DNA of 45,447 bases from the NCBI GenBank assembly GCA_900557045.1, contig USQY01000006.1, positions 1 to 45,447 on the forward strand. Reading direction: 5' to 3'. The DNA is from an uncultured Clostridium sp. (GTDB lineage: Bacteria > Bacillota > Clostridia > TANB77 > CAG-508). The notes beneath the pieces are model-generated. The model was not told the origin of the DNA. It was given only the letters and a program-made list of their open reading frames with translations, and did no database searches. The position numbers and the translations under genes are program-made. This document shows positions 1 through 8,737 of this stretch, piece by piece. Numbering within the stretch: position 1 is the first letter of the stretch; each line of letters opens with the position of its first letter.

Positions 1-2
1 GA

Positions 3-1820
3 TATGTGTCAGTAAGTGGACCATACACTGAAGTTGCAACTAATATTGGAAATAGACTAGTAGATATAATAGAAAGTGATACAAGTTGTTTAACAAGTAA
101 TTCTAACACTTGCTTGTATGGTGGAGAGAACATCAAAAACTATGTTCAATATCCAGAAAACGAAGATAAAACAAAGAACTTATGGAGAATAATAGGAAGT
201 TATCAAATAGACGATCAAACACTACCTAAATTAATAAGTCAAAGTACAACTTCAACAAGTACATCTACTTTAACAACAGACTTAACATCATTTTATAATA
301 CATTAGAAGATAAAGAAGTACTAGTACAACAAACAAATAAGTTTAATTGTTTCACTAATACTTGTGCAGAAAGCACTTACAACAATATTGGCTTACTAAC
401 AGACTATGAATATAATCAAATAGGTGGAGTAAACTCATACTTAGCAACTACAGAAAAATATTACATAAATAGTTCTAGCGGAATAAAAGAAGTAACATCA
501 AGTGGAATAACAAACCCAAGTAATACAAGTGGACTAAAACCAACGATATACTTACAAACTGGTGTACAAGTAACAGGAAGTGGAACAGCAAGTGACCCAT
601 ACATCATAAGTCCAGCAAGTGATATAAACTTAGTTTCTTATACATTAAATGGACAAGCAACAAATAAAACATATGCAGATTTGTTAAAAACAAATGTAGT
701 GAAAAATGTAACGTGTAAAAACGGAACAACAGCAACATGGGACAATACAGATTTTTCAATAAAATTAAAGAATATACATACACCTGACTATTGTACAATA
801 GATTTTGGAGATGGATACAGTGTAAGTTTAACAGCAACAAATGGAACAGTAAGCCCATCAAATGTAACTGTAGGATATAATGGAAGTGCAAGTTTTACTG
901 TAACACCAAACAGTGGATATATATTAGAGCTAGAAAGTCATACATGTGGCGGAACACTAAGAGGGAACACTTATACAATAAACAATATAACAAGTGCAAA
1001 AAGTTGTAGTATAACATTTAAGAAAAACATATCTTTATTAGCAACATTAATACAAACAAATGCGGTAAACGAAAATGGTTATAGGTATGAAGGAACTGAC
1101 CCAAATAATTACATCCAAATGGAAAAGATCGACGGTACAACAGAAATGTGGAGAATAATAGGGTTATTCCCAGATGGAGCTAATGGAGAAGATATAATAA
1201 GAGTAAGAAAAGTAGGATATGAGAAAGCAGCATATGACTCCACCAATAAAACAAACCACTGGCCAAAAACAACGCTATATACAACATTATCTAGTACATA
1301 CTCACTAACAAATTATAAAAACACAGTTAACTACAAAATGTACTTATGTGGAGCAAGTAGTGTTCCAGGTTATACATCTCAAGACTTATATGATATGGAG
1401 AGAATGTTAAATAGTAAAGGAACAGCAGGAAAAACGTCACAAGATAGTTATTCAAGCACAACAACATTTACAGGAAGTGTAGGACTAATGTATCCAAGTG
1501 ACTATGGATATGCAGTACTAGCAAGCGACTGTGCAAGAAACATCCAGCCATATAATTATGATAGAACATCATCATGTTATATAAATAACTGGTTATTCCA
1601 AGGAAGTTCAACTTGGCAATGGGCAATAAGCCCGAATTCCTTTTATGCTAACAGTGCGTTCCATGTGCTTTCTAGTGGGCTTGTCTTCTACAACTATGGC
1701 GGCGGAAACTTCAACCACATGATTTCTTTCTCCGGCTCTTACAGCCCAGTCATGGCTCTAAAGTCTGATGTATATGTAACAGGCTCAGGCACACAAAGTG
1801 ATCCATACGTAATGCAGTAA
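3..1820 (+). CDS. Surface protein with two WRIIG/GSGT-SDPY modules, 5'-partial
   Basis: The reading frame is open to the left edge, so the true start lies outside; GTG at 6 is only the first in-window start codon. Two related modules are visible. Each has an LWRIIG/MWRIIG motif and ends in a YLQTGV or ALKSDV strand followed by VTGSGT.SDPY (residues ~180-200 and ~585-604). Between them (residues ~268-340) is an InlB B-repeat/'bacterial repeat' type segment (TNGTVSPSNVTVGYNGSA, then a Cys-containing CGGTL and a SCSITFKK end). Ser/Thr/Asn content is very high and Cys residues are paired. This pattern resembles large secreted or anchored proteins of gut Firmicutes; no anchor motif is seen at the C-terminus. 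The last ~48 codons (1629-1770) switch to GC-richer, NNC-type codons (see findings). Function unknown; probably extracellular ligand binding (inference). Confidence 0.75.
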   Translation, partial: YVSVSGPYTEVATNIGNRLVDIIESDTSCLTSNSNTCLYGGENIKNYVQYPENEDKTKNLWRIIGSYQIDDQTLPKLISQSTTSTSTSTLTTDLTSFYNTLEDKEVLVQQTNKFNCFTNTCAESTYNNIGLLTDYEYNQIGGVNSYLATTEKYYINSSSGIKEVTSSGITNPSNTSGLKPTIYLQTGVQVTGSGTASDPYIISPASDINLVSYTLNGQATNKTYADLLKTNVVKNVTCKNGTTATWDNTDFSIKLKNIHTPDYCTIDFGDGYSVSLTATNGTVSPSNVTVGYNGSASFTVTPNSGYILELESHTCGGTLRGNTYTINNITSAKSCSITFKKNISLLATLIQTNAVNENGYRYEGTDPNNYIQMEKIDGTTEMWRIIGLFPDGANGEDIIRVRKVGYEKAAYDSTNKTNHWPKTTLYTTLSSTYSLTNYKNTVNYKMYLCGASSVPGYTSQDLYDMERMLNSKGTAGKTSQDSYSSTTTFTGSVGLMYPSDYGYAVLASDCARNIQPYNYDRTSSCYINNWLFQGSSTWQWAISPNSFYANSAFHVLSSGLVFYNYGGGNFNHMISFSGSYSPVMALKSDVYVTGSGTQSDPYVMQ

Positions 1821-1826
1821 CCTTAC

Positions 1827-1860
1827 AAAGAAACACACAAGTCAGTGTTTCTTTTCTTTT
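1827..1860 (+). terminator. Intrinsic terminator after the surface-protein gene
   Basis: A 10-bp perfect stem AAAGAAACAC / GTGTTTCTTT (1827-1836 with 1845-1854) is followed by a T-rich tract, seven bases after the stop codon. Confidence 0.85.
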
Positions 1861-1870
1861 ATATAAGTGT

Positions 1871-1876
1871 TATAAT
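1871..1876 (+). promoter_or_regulatory. Extended -10 promoter of the small acidic protein gene
   Basis: TGT-TATAAT lies 24 bases before the ATG at 1900. The -35 (TTTCTT at 1848) is weak and overlaps the preceding terminator stem, so the extended -10 would have to carry recognition. Confidence 0.5.
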
Positions 1877-1899
1877 TATCATGAAAAGAGATGATTATC

Positions 1900-2178
1900 A
1901 TGAGATTAAATGGAAAAGATATTAACATAGAAGACATAATAACTGAAGTAGACATAGACGCAAATATACCTAAAAAAAGAAACAACAATTTAGTATTAAG
2001 AGACTCACAAATAGAAATACTAAAAAAATATAACATAAATTATGAAACTCACACTTCACTAAAAAGTCTTATATTTGAAATAGAAGAAATACTAAATTAT
2101 GAAACAGACCTAGAAGACCTAGAACAACTTAGCGAAGAATTAGAAGAAATGAGTTACTACAATTACACAAATAAATAG
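1900..2178 (+). CDS. Small acidic protein of unknown function (92 aa)
   Basis: Not recognised. Starting at the second ATG (1900) puts an AAAAGAG element about 10 bases upstream; the ATG at 1891 would leave it only about 2 bases away, so 1900 is preferred. The protein begins MRLNGKDINIEDIITEVD, contains a short basic patch (PKKRNNN), then a predicted helical region (SQIEILKKYNINYE) and a strongly acidic C-terminal third (EIEEILNYETDLEDLEQLSEELEEM, shown here by its Glu/Asp density) that could form a helical pair. There is no signal peptide or membrane segment, so it is probably cytoplasmic. It has its own promoter and stands alone between the surface protein and a decayed gene. The DUF-like shape suggests a small regulatory or partner-binding protein, but nothing in the sequence fixes a role. 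Confidence 0.7.
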   Translation: MRLNGKDINIEDIITEVDIDANIPKKRNNNLVLRDSQIEILKKYNINYETHTSLKSLIFEIEEILNYETDLEDLEQLSEELEEMSYYNYTNK

Positions 2179-2188
2179 ATTTTCATAA

Positions 2189-2435
2189 AAATTATACATA
2201 TTTATCACAGGACTTTCACATAATTATTGGATAATTATAATTGAAAGAAAAAAATATAAAAAGACACTTGAAAAAACAATAAAGGTTATGACACCACTAG
2301 AGAAACCTAGTAAAGAAAGTGACAATATGAGCGATCAACCTTCAAACCAAAATGACAAACAATGCTAAAAAGACAAACTCAAACATAGATTTTAATGGTT
2401 ACAAATTATACGTTAACAACAAAAACATAAACTAA
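2189..2435 (+). pseudogene. Remnant of a membrane-protein C-terminus, frameshifted
   Basis: Between the small acidic gene and the ATPase, frame 2 is open from 2189 to a TAA at 2366. It reads as a hydrophobic stretch followed by a basic tail (YWIIIIERKKYKKTLEK) and a polar Ser/Asn/Lys region. Frame 3 then continues in the same style from about 2352 to TAA 2433 (NAKKTNSNIDFNGYKLYVNN). The two frames overlap, as expected from a one-base frameshift near 2361. There is no usable start codon or ribosome site. This looks like the tail of a deleted single-pass membrane or sortase-type protein; the family cannot be named. Confidence 0.35.
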
Positions 2436-2441
2436 CAAACT

Positions 2442-2477
2442 AAAAAGTTAATAACTCCGAAATTATTAACTTTTTTC
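2442..2477 (+). terminator. Intrinsic terminator before the ATPase gene
   Basis: The stem AAAAAGTTAATAA (2442-2454) pairs with TTATTAACTTTTT (2463-2475) and is followed by T residues. It probably ended transcription of the decayed gene. Confidence 0.8.
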
Positions 2478-2506
2478 TTTATAGAAAATACTACTTATGA
2501 TATAAT
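2478..2506 (+). promoter_or_regulatory. Promoter of the Ca2+ ATPase/antiporter pair
   Basis: TTTATA (2478-2483), 17-bp spacer, TGA-TATAAT (extended -10, 2501-2506), 25 bases upstream of the ATG. Confidence 0.6.
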
Positions 2507-2531
2507 ATTAACAAGAATAGGAAGTGAAGTC

Positions 2532-5177
2532 ATGAATAATTATTATCAAATGTCTGAAAAAGAAACTTTAAAAAACCTAAAAACAACAAAAGAAGGATTA
2601 ACAACAAAAGAAGCAGTAAAAAGAATAAAACTCTACGGTAAAAACTCACTTCCAAAATCAAAACAAAAGTCATATATTCAAGTGTTCTTCTCAGAATTTA
2701 AAAACCCAATATGTTATATCTTACTAATAACTTTGACTTTATCATTCATAATAGGCGAATACGTAGATGCAATTTTTATACTCTTTGTAGTACTAATAGA
2801 TGCGTTACTAGGTTCAGTTCAAGAATACAAAAGTTCTAAAAGTGCTGAAGCATTAAAAAAAATAGTAAAAGTAGAAGCAAAAGTACTAAGAGACAACAAA
2901 GAAGTAATTATAGAAAGTTCTGATTTAACAATTGGCGACATAGTCTATTTAGAAAGTGGAAACATAGTCCCAGCAGACTTAAGGCTTCTTGTTGTAAATA
3001 GCCTAGAAGTAGATGAGTCCATATTAACAGGTGAGTCTATCCCACGTGAAAAACACACTAAAAAAATAACTAAAGAAGTAACTATAAACGACAGAACCAA
3101 TATGTGCTATCTAGGCACAAACATAACAAGAGGTCGTGCTATAGGTATAGTTACATCTATTTCAAAAGACACGGAAATAGGTAGCATTGCAAAAGAAGTC
3201 TTAAATAGCTCTAGAACTCTAACGCCACTTCAAATAAGAATGAACAAATTCACAAAAGACCTTGGCCTAATCGCAGCCGTTCTTGCTATAATCGTAACAT
3301 TCATTTTATACATAAAAGGATACACCGCAAAAGAAATATTTTTCCTAGTTATCGCACTAAGTGTATCAGCTATTCCTGAAGGTTTGCCTGTTGTTATAAC
3401 TTTAGCTTTATCAATAAGTAGTGACAAAATGGCTAAAAAGAATGTAATAGTAAAAAAACTAAATGCAGTTGAAGCACTAGGCAGCACTACACTAATTGCA
3501 AGTGACAAAACAGGCACTCTTACACTAAACGAGCAAACGGTTAAAAAAATAGTTTTACCAAACAACGACACTTATATAGTAACAGGAGAAGGCTATAACG
3601 GTATCGGAAAAATTGAAGGTAAAAATTTAAATAAAGTAAAAAACATTATAAAAGAAGGACTATATAACAACGAAGCAACACTATCACTTCAAAACGATGA
3701 ATGGGTCTCATTCGGTGACTCAATGGACATAGCTCTTTTATCTTTAGGTTACAAATATGGTTTAGAAAACACAGATTTAAGAACAAACGTAATTGATAGA
3801 ATTCCATACGAGTCAGATAACGGATATTCAGTTGCGTTCTATAAAGAACAAGATGATATGTATATAACAATAAAAGGTGACTTAGAAAAAGTACTTAAGT
3901 TTACAAAAAAAACAACAAACAAAGAAAAGATTAGAAAACAAAATGAACTTTTAGCAAGTGACGGTTACAGGGTACTAGCTTTCGCAAGTGCAAAAATAAC
4001 TTCTTTTAAACAAAAAGATATTTATAAAGAAAGTGATATTCCTATACTTAAATTTAGTGGCTTAGTTGCATTTCTAGACCCAATTAGACCTGATGCTAAA
4101 GAGGCAGTAGAAAAATGTAAAAGTGCTGGAATAAAAGTAGTCATGATAACTGGAGACCACCCACTAACAGCTTACAAAATTGCTCGCGCTCTAGGAATTT
4201 GCTCAAACGAAACAGAACTATCTACTGGAGAAGAATTATCTAAATTCCTAAAAAAAGACCAAAGTACTTTTGACGAATACATAAAAACTAAAAAAGTATA
4301 TAGTCGCGTTACGCCAATACAAAAACTAGAAATAGTCTCTTCATACAAAAGATTAGGTGAATTTGTAACAGTAACTGGAGACGGTGTAAACGATAGCCCC
4401 GCCCTAAAAGAAGCAAATACAGGTGTTGCCATGGGAAGTGGAACAGACATAGCAAAAGAGACCTCTTCACTTATCATTACAGACGATAAATTTTCCTCAA
4501 TAGTAAAAGGAGTAGAAGAAGGCCGTGGTGCATACGACAACATTAGAAAAGTAACATATATGCTTTTATCCTGTGGAGTTAGTGAAGTCGTGTTTTATTT
4601 GTTCTCAATTCTCTTAGATTACTCTGTACCACTAACTGCAATTCAACTCCTTTGGCTAAACCTAGTAACTGACGGAATACAAGATGTCGCTCTTGCATTT
4701 GAACAAACAGACAAAGATGTACTAAAAAGAAAACCAAGAAGCACAAAAGAAAATCTATTTGATAGATTACTAAAAAACGAAATTCTTTTATTGGGACTAA
4801 CTATGGGAATAGTTGTCTTTGGCGTCTGGATATACTTAATAGACGTACTAAAACTACCAACACCGGTTGCAAGAAGTTACATCTTACTTCTAATGGTATT
4901 CATGCAAAACATACAATGTTTTAACTGTAGAAGCGAAACAAAAAGCTTATTTAGTATACCACTAAAAAATAACAAAAAATTAGTATTATCTATATTAATA
5001 GTATTATTTATACAATTTGTAGTAGTAGAAAATAGTGTATTATCGCATCTTTTAGAAACAGAAACAATTCCACTATTACATGTACTATACTTGTTCTTAA
5101 CATCTCTTCCAATTATAATCGTTTCAGAAATAATGAAATACTTTGAAAGAGACAAAATAAGGAGGGAAAAGTCTTGA
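2532..5177 (+). CDS. Calcium-type P-type ATPase (P2-type)
   Basis: 881 aa, full length for the family. It pumps cations, most likely Ca2+ out of the cell, using ATP through an aspartyl-phosphate intermediate. Seen in order: N-terminal cation-ATPase domain (residues 1-70), membrane segments near 60-95, actuator domain with TGES at 166-169, PEGL in the membrane helix near 280, phosphorylation site DKTGT with Asp325, nucleotide-binding domain, hinge motif TGDGVND at 615-621, and six C-terminal membrane segments with the N-L-V-T-D-G motif of ion site II. The segment after it reads IQDVALAFEQ rather than the classic SERCA PALALG, so the ion may not be Ca2+ alone. Start ATG has AGGAAGTGA upstream. 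The stop overlaps the start of the next gene. Confidence 0.93.
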   Translation: MNNYYQMSEKETLKNLKTTKEGLTTKEAVKRIKLYGKNSLPKSKQKSYIQVFFSEFKNPICYILLITLTLSFIIGEYVDAIFILFVVLIDALLGSVQEYKSSKSAEALKKIVKVEAKVLRDNKEVIIESSDLTIGDIVYLESGNIVPADLRLLVVNSLEVDESILTGESIPREKHTKKITKEVTINDRTNMCYLGTNITRGRAIGIVTSISKDTEIGSIAKEVLNSSRTLTPLQIRMNKFTKDLGLIAAVLAIIVTFILYIKGYTAKEIFFLVIALSVSAIPEGLPVVITLALSISSDKMAKKNVIVKKLNAVEALGSTTLIASDKTGTLTLNEQTVKKIVLPNNDTYIVTGEGYNGIGKIEGKNLNKVKNIIKEGLYNNEATLSLQNDEWVSFGDSMDIALLSLGYKYGLENTDLRTNVIDRIPYESDNGYSVAFYKEQDDMYITIKGDLEKVLKFTKKTTNKEKIRKQNELLASDGYRVLAFASAKITSFKQKDIYKESDIPILKFSGLVAFLDPIRPDAKEAVEKCKSAGIKVVMITGDHPLTAYKIARALGICSNETELSTGEELSKFLKKDQSTFDEYIKTKKVYSRVTPIQKLEIVSSYKRLGEFVTVTGDGVNDSPALKEANTGVAMGSGTDIAKETSSLIITDDKFSSIVKGVEEGRGAYDNIRKVTYMLLSCGVSEVVFYLFSILLDYSVPLTAIQLLWLNLVTDGIQDVALAFEQTDKDVLKRKPRSTKENLFDRLLKNEILLLGLTMGIVVFGVWIYLIDVLKLPTPVARSYILLLMVFMQNIQCFNCRSETKSLFSIPLKNNKKLVLSILIVLFIQFVVVENSVLSHLLETETIPLLHVLYLFLTSLPIIIVSEIMKYFERDKIRREKS

Positions 5178-6133
5178 CTTTAATTCTAACAGCACTAACT
5201 CTATTTGTAATTGGACTAGTTTCACTTATAAGATTTTCAGACATATTTGTAAGTGCAGCTTCTAGTCTTAGTATTCACTTAAAAGTTCCTAAAATGTTAA
5301 TTGCTTTAACAGTCGCTGCCTTTGGTACCTGTGCTCCAGAACTAGCGATATCATTTAACTCAATAAGTGGTGGTAATCCAGACATGACTCTTGCAAATGT
5401 AATCGGTTCATGTATAGTAAACATACTATTAATTGTAGGTATAGCTGCAATTGTAAGACCCATCAAAGTAAAAGAAAGAACAATAAAAAAAGAACTCCCT
5501 TTATTAGTAATCATAACTTCTGCTTTCTTTGTTTTATTAACAGATTCACTATTTAAAAAAGGTTCATCTAATACTCTATCTCGTGCTGATGGTATAATGC
5601 TTCTTTGTTGGTTTATACTGTTCATGTTCTACATAATCGGATTAGTAAGAAAAAACAAAAACGAAGAAACTCTTATCCCTGAATATAGTCTTAAAAAATC
5701 TGTGATTTTAATAATACTTACACTTATAGGAATAATAGTATCTTCAGATATAGTTGTAGATAACGCTGTAATGCTTGCAGAAGTTTTAGGAATAAGCCAA
5801 AAAATAATATCAATGACAGCCATAGTAATAGGAACCTCTCTTCCTGAACTAACAATGACAGTAAACGCGGCTAGAAAAGACGAATTTGACATGGCTGTAG
5901 GTAACATAATAGGAACTAACATATTTAACATATGTATAGTTTTAGGATTTCCTATTAGCATATATGGAACAGTCTCTTCAAACGCTTTCACAGTAGTAGA
6001 CTCAAGTATTGTATTACTTGCATCTATCATATTTTATATATTTGGAAAAAGTGGTAAAGTCTTATCAAGAAGAGAAGGAGTACTCATGGTATTAGTGTTT
6101 CTAATATATTATGTATACTTATTTATAAGTTAA
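5174..6133 (+). CDS. Sodium/calcium antiporter, CaCA (YrbG-like) family
   Basis: 319 aa with about ten membrane segments in two inverted halves. Both alpha-repeats are present: FGTCAPELAIS with GSCIVN in the first half and IGTSLPELTMT with GTNIFN in the second, including the catalytic acidic residues of the PE motifs. These bind Na+/Ca2+ in the exchanger family. Start is TTG at 5174, overlapping the ATPase stop by four bases (TTGA), with GGAGG nine bases upstream, so the two are translationally coupled. Together they form a two-gene cation-export unit, one ATP-driven and one gradient-driven (inference). The hydrophilic linker between the halves (around residue 150-170) is short. Confidence 0.92.
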   Translation: MTLILTALTLFVIGLVSLIRFSDIFVSAASSLSIHLKVPKMLIALTVAAFGTCAPELAISFNSISGGNPDMTLANVIGSCIVNILLIVGIAAIVRPIKVKERTIKKELPLLVIITSAFFVLLTDSLFKKGSSNTLSRADGIMLLCWFILFMFYIIGLVRKNKNEETLIPEYSLKKSVILIILTLIGIIVSSDIVVDNAVMLAEVLGISQKIISMTAIVIGTSLPELTMTVNAARKDEFDMAVGNIIGTNIFNICIVLGFPISIYGTVSSNAFTVVDSSIVLLASIIFYIFGKSGKVLSRREGVLMVLVFLIYYVYLFIS

Positions 6134-6156
6134 CCATTAGTTTGATGGTTTTTTCT
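6131..6156 (+). terminator. Intrinsic terminator after the antiporter
   Basis: AACCAT (6132-6137) pairs with ATGGTT (6145-6150), followed by TTTTTCTTT; the stem starts inside the stop codon. Confidence 0.75.
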
Positions 6157-6184
6157 TTAACATTTGAACCTTTTATGATATAAT
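6156..6184 (+). promoter_or_regulatory. Promoter of pssA
   Basis: TTTAAC (weak -35), 17-bp spacer, TGA-TATAAT extended -10 at 6179-6184. Confidence 0.55.
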
Positions 6185-6208
6185 TGATTTAGAAAGAAGT
6201 TGATTAAT

Positions 6209-6835
6209 ATGTTAAAAAAATTAAAACCAATAGGAGTATATAGAAAATGTGACTGGGTAACAATGACAGGTACCGCTTCAGCTATAATTGGTATATTACT
6301 TGCAAGTAACGGAAAAACAACATACGCAGTGTTCTGTCTAATATTCTCAGCAATATGTGACGCATTTGATGGCGTTGTAGCAAGAAAGTTTGGTAGTCTA
6401 AAAGACTATGAAGTATACGGTATAGAACTAGACTCGCTAAATGATGCTATTGCTTTTGGCGTCCTTCCAATGATGATCGTGCAAAACTTATCCACTCACA
6501 ATATATACTTATTCATAATTAGTGTATTTTTCTGTATTGCTGGAGTAATACGTCTTGCTTACTTCAATATGTTGTCAACACTAAAAAAAGGAGATAGTAA
6601 GGAATTTATTGGTATGCCTATAACTTGTAGTGCTATCATAATTCCTCTAGTTTACTTCCTAACATTTATAGTGGCAAAAGAATATAGAAATGTCATATTC
6701 CCAGTAACACTACTTATAACAGGAATACTATTTATAACACCTATTAAATTAAAAAAACTATCAACAAGAGAAAAAGCTGCCCTTTCATTAATAGGAATAA
6801 TTACAATTATAATAACAATAATAAAAATATGGTAG
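6209..6835 (+). CDS. pssA: CDP-diacylglycerol-serine O-phosphatidyltransferase
   Basis: 208 aa, about six membrane segments. It makes phosphatidylserine from CDP-diacylglycerol and serine in the membrane. The CDP-alcohol phosphatidyltransferase signature is present with all four acidic residues: D51-x2-D54-G-x2-A-R near residues 51-59 and D75-x3-D79. The following AFGVLP matches the VSFGVAP seen in PssA enzymes rather than PgsA. ATG at 6209 is chosen because AAAGAAG ends nine bases before it; a TTG at 6200 would sit directly on that site. It is followed after 16 bases by a glycosyltransferase gene, so it probably heads the envelope operon. No phosphatidylserine decarboxylase is in the window. 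Another CDP-alcohol acceptor cannot be excluded. Confidence 0.85.
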   Translation: MLKKLKPIGVYRKCDWVTMTGTASAIIGILLASNGKTTYAVFCLIFSAICDAFDGVVARKFGSLKDYEVYGIELDSLNDAIAFGVLPMMIVQNLSTHNIYLFIISVFFCIAGVIRLAYFNMLSTLKKGDSKEFIGMPITCSAIIIPLVYFLTFIVAKEYRNVIFPVTLLITGILFITPIKLKKLSTREKAALSLIGIITIIITIIKIW

Positions 6836-6851
6836 TTAGGAGATATATACT

Positions 6852-8726
6852 ATGGATGACAGAGACTTAAGAGCTTATAGAATATTAAGAAAATTTAAAT
6901 TAGTAACACTTGTAAATGCCCTATTAATATTTAAAGACAGTGGATTTAAAGGAATAAAAAACAAACTAAAAGAAAAACACCATAAAGAAGAAAAAATAAA
7001 AATTAGTAATCTTTCTTTTGAACCTTTTAAGATTAATTTAGTATTTCAAAATGAAAAATTGTATGACAAATACAAAGAAATATTCCCTAAAAATTTCAAA
7101 TACAATATCTATATTTTAAGTAAAAATAAAAAAGGGAAAAAATTCATTAATACTGAAGAGTTTAACTTTTGTTTTAAATTCAGATCTTTTATTTACATAA
7201 CAACTAAAAACAAAATTAAATCAAATTACGAAAAATGTTTTATTTTAAAAGATGATATTGATTTTGAAGAAAAACTAAAAAAACTACTTTCAGAAAGTAC
7301 ACTAGCTCAACTAATAGCAAATTTTGAAAGTAAAAATTACATAACAGCCAAATGTTCCACTTTTTTTGATTACAATGGAACTAACTACTATTCAGGTGGT
7401 GCAGAAAGATATCTAGTTGATCTTTTTGAAGTGAGTAAAGAACTTAATAAAAATTTCGTGATATACCAAAATGCTAATAAAAACTTTATTAGAAAATATA
7501 GAAATATCACAGTTGTTGGTTTATCAAATAATGAAACAGAAATCAATTACAGCACCACATTTTTTAAAAGCCAAATGGAAACATATCTAAACAAAACTAA
7601 TGGAAAAAGTATACTACATATATTTTCGGCTTTTCAAGAATGCTATCCAATAAAATGTAGTCCGTCAATTGGTATAAGTCACGGAATTTATTGGGACAAT
7701 CCAACAAATGTAGCAACGAACGGCCTTGATTTTTGGGTTAACAAAAAAATAATAATTGACTCAGCCTTGCTTTGCGATAAAATGATAAGCGTAGATACTA
7801 ACACAGCTAATTGGTTTCAAACAATAGATTATAAATTGGGAAATCAAAAGATAAATGTAATAACTAACTATGTAGATACAAAAGAATTTAAAAAAGATGA
7901 TAATTACAAGAAAAAAGGTAAAATAGTAATAACTTATCCTAGAAGACTTTACGAACCTAGAGGAATGTACTTACTTTTAAGTATAGTCGATGATTTATTT
8001 AAAAAATATGATAATATTGAAGTGCATTTTGTTGGAAAAGGATTTGACGAAGATGTAAATAAAATCAAAGAAAAAATGAAAAAATATAAAGACAGATTAT
8101 TTTGCTACAGCATGGAACCAGAAAGAATGAATGAAGTATATAAAATGTCTGACATAAGTTTAATACCAACTCTATATAGTGAGGGTACAAGCTTGTCTTG
8201 CTTAGAAGCTATGTCTACCGAAAATATAGTTGTAACAACAAGAATTGGTGGATTAACTGACTTAGTAATAAATGGTTTAAACGGTTATCAAATTGAACCG
8301 AATAAAGAAGCTTTATTGAAACAATTAGAATATATTATTGATAATTTTGACAAACAAAAAGAAATAAGAAGAAATGCTTTAATGACAGCTAAAGCTTTTA
8401 ATAAAGAACTTTGGAAAAACAAATGGAAAGAAGTAATTAAAGAATTTAAACTAGCCGACCACCCCTATAACAATATAGGATTAGTTGAATTTTATTTTAA
8501 AGATATAACTAAAATAAATAAAAATTCATGGGAAATTATAACTAAAGAAATAATGAATAACAATTTAGTATATTTAAGAAGTGAAAAGAAAGTTAAAAAA
8601 GATAATATATCATTTGGACTACTTCAATTAGTTGATTATAACGATTTAATAGAAAGTGAACCACTAAGAATATATGTAGAAGACGGTATAAAAATAAATA
8701 GAAACGGAAATATAATAAAAATGTAA
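6852..8726 (+). CDS. Glycosyltransferase family 4 with extra N- and C-terminal domains
   Basis: 624 aa, longer than the usual ~380. Residues ~175-530 form a GT-B enzyme: a YSGGAERYL acceptor-side loop, the HGIYWDNP segment, a PRRLYEPRGM donor loop, and the retaining-GT4 E-x7-E motif at E444/E452 (EGTSLSCLE), followed by GGLTDLV and NGLNGYQI. Residues 1-170 are a Lys/Asn-rich region resembling no domain I can name, and the last ~95 residues form another additional module. It acts on a cytoplasmic lipid-linked precursor (inference). Located 16 bases after pssA and 11 bases before the ABC permease, so it likely builds or modifies the polymer that the exporter moves. RBS TTAGGAG precedes the ATG. 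Confidence 0.82.
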   Translation: MDDRDLRAYRILRKFKLVTLVNALLIFKDSGFKGIKNKLKEKHHKEEKIKISNLSFEPFKINLVFQNEKLYDKYKEIFPKNFKYNIYILSKNKKGKKFINTEEFNFCFKFRSFIYITTKNKIKSNYEKCFILKDDIDFEEKLKKLLSESTLAQLIANFESKNYITAKCSTFFDYNGTNYYSGGAERYLVDLFEVSKELNKNFVIYQNANKNFIRKYRNITVVGLSNNETEINYSTTFFKSQMETYLNKTNGKSILHIFSAFQECYPIKCSPSIGISHGIYWDNPTNVATNGLDFWVNKKIIIDSALLCDKMISVDTNTANWFQTIDYKLGNQKINVITNYVDTKEFKKDDNYKKKGKIVITYPRRLYEPRGMYLLLSIVDDLFKKYDNIEVHFVGKGFDEDVNKIKEKMKKYKDRLFCYSMEPERMNEVYKMSDISLIPTLYSEGTSLSCLEAMSTENIVVTTRIGGLTDLVINGLNGYQIEPNKEALLKQLEYIIDNFDKQKEIRRNALMTAKAFNKELWKNKWKEVIKEFKLADHPYNNIGLVEFYFKDITKINKNSWEIITKEIMNNNLVYLRSEKKVKKDNISFGLLQLVDYNDLIESEPLRIYVEDGIKINRNGNIIKM

Positions 8727-8737
8727 GGAGGTCAATA

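Noticed and set aside
604..891. Minus-strand frame inside the surface-protein gene
   Set aside because: Leu/His/Tyr-rich shadow of the repetitive plus-strand codons, with no ribosome site.
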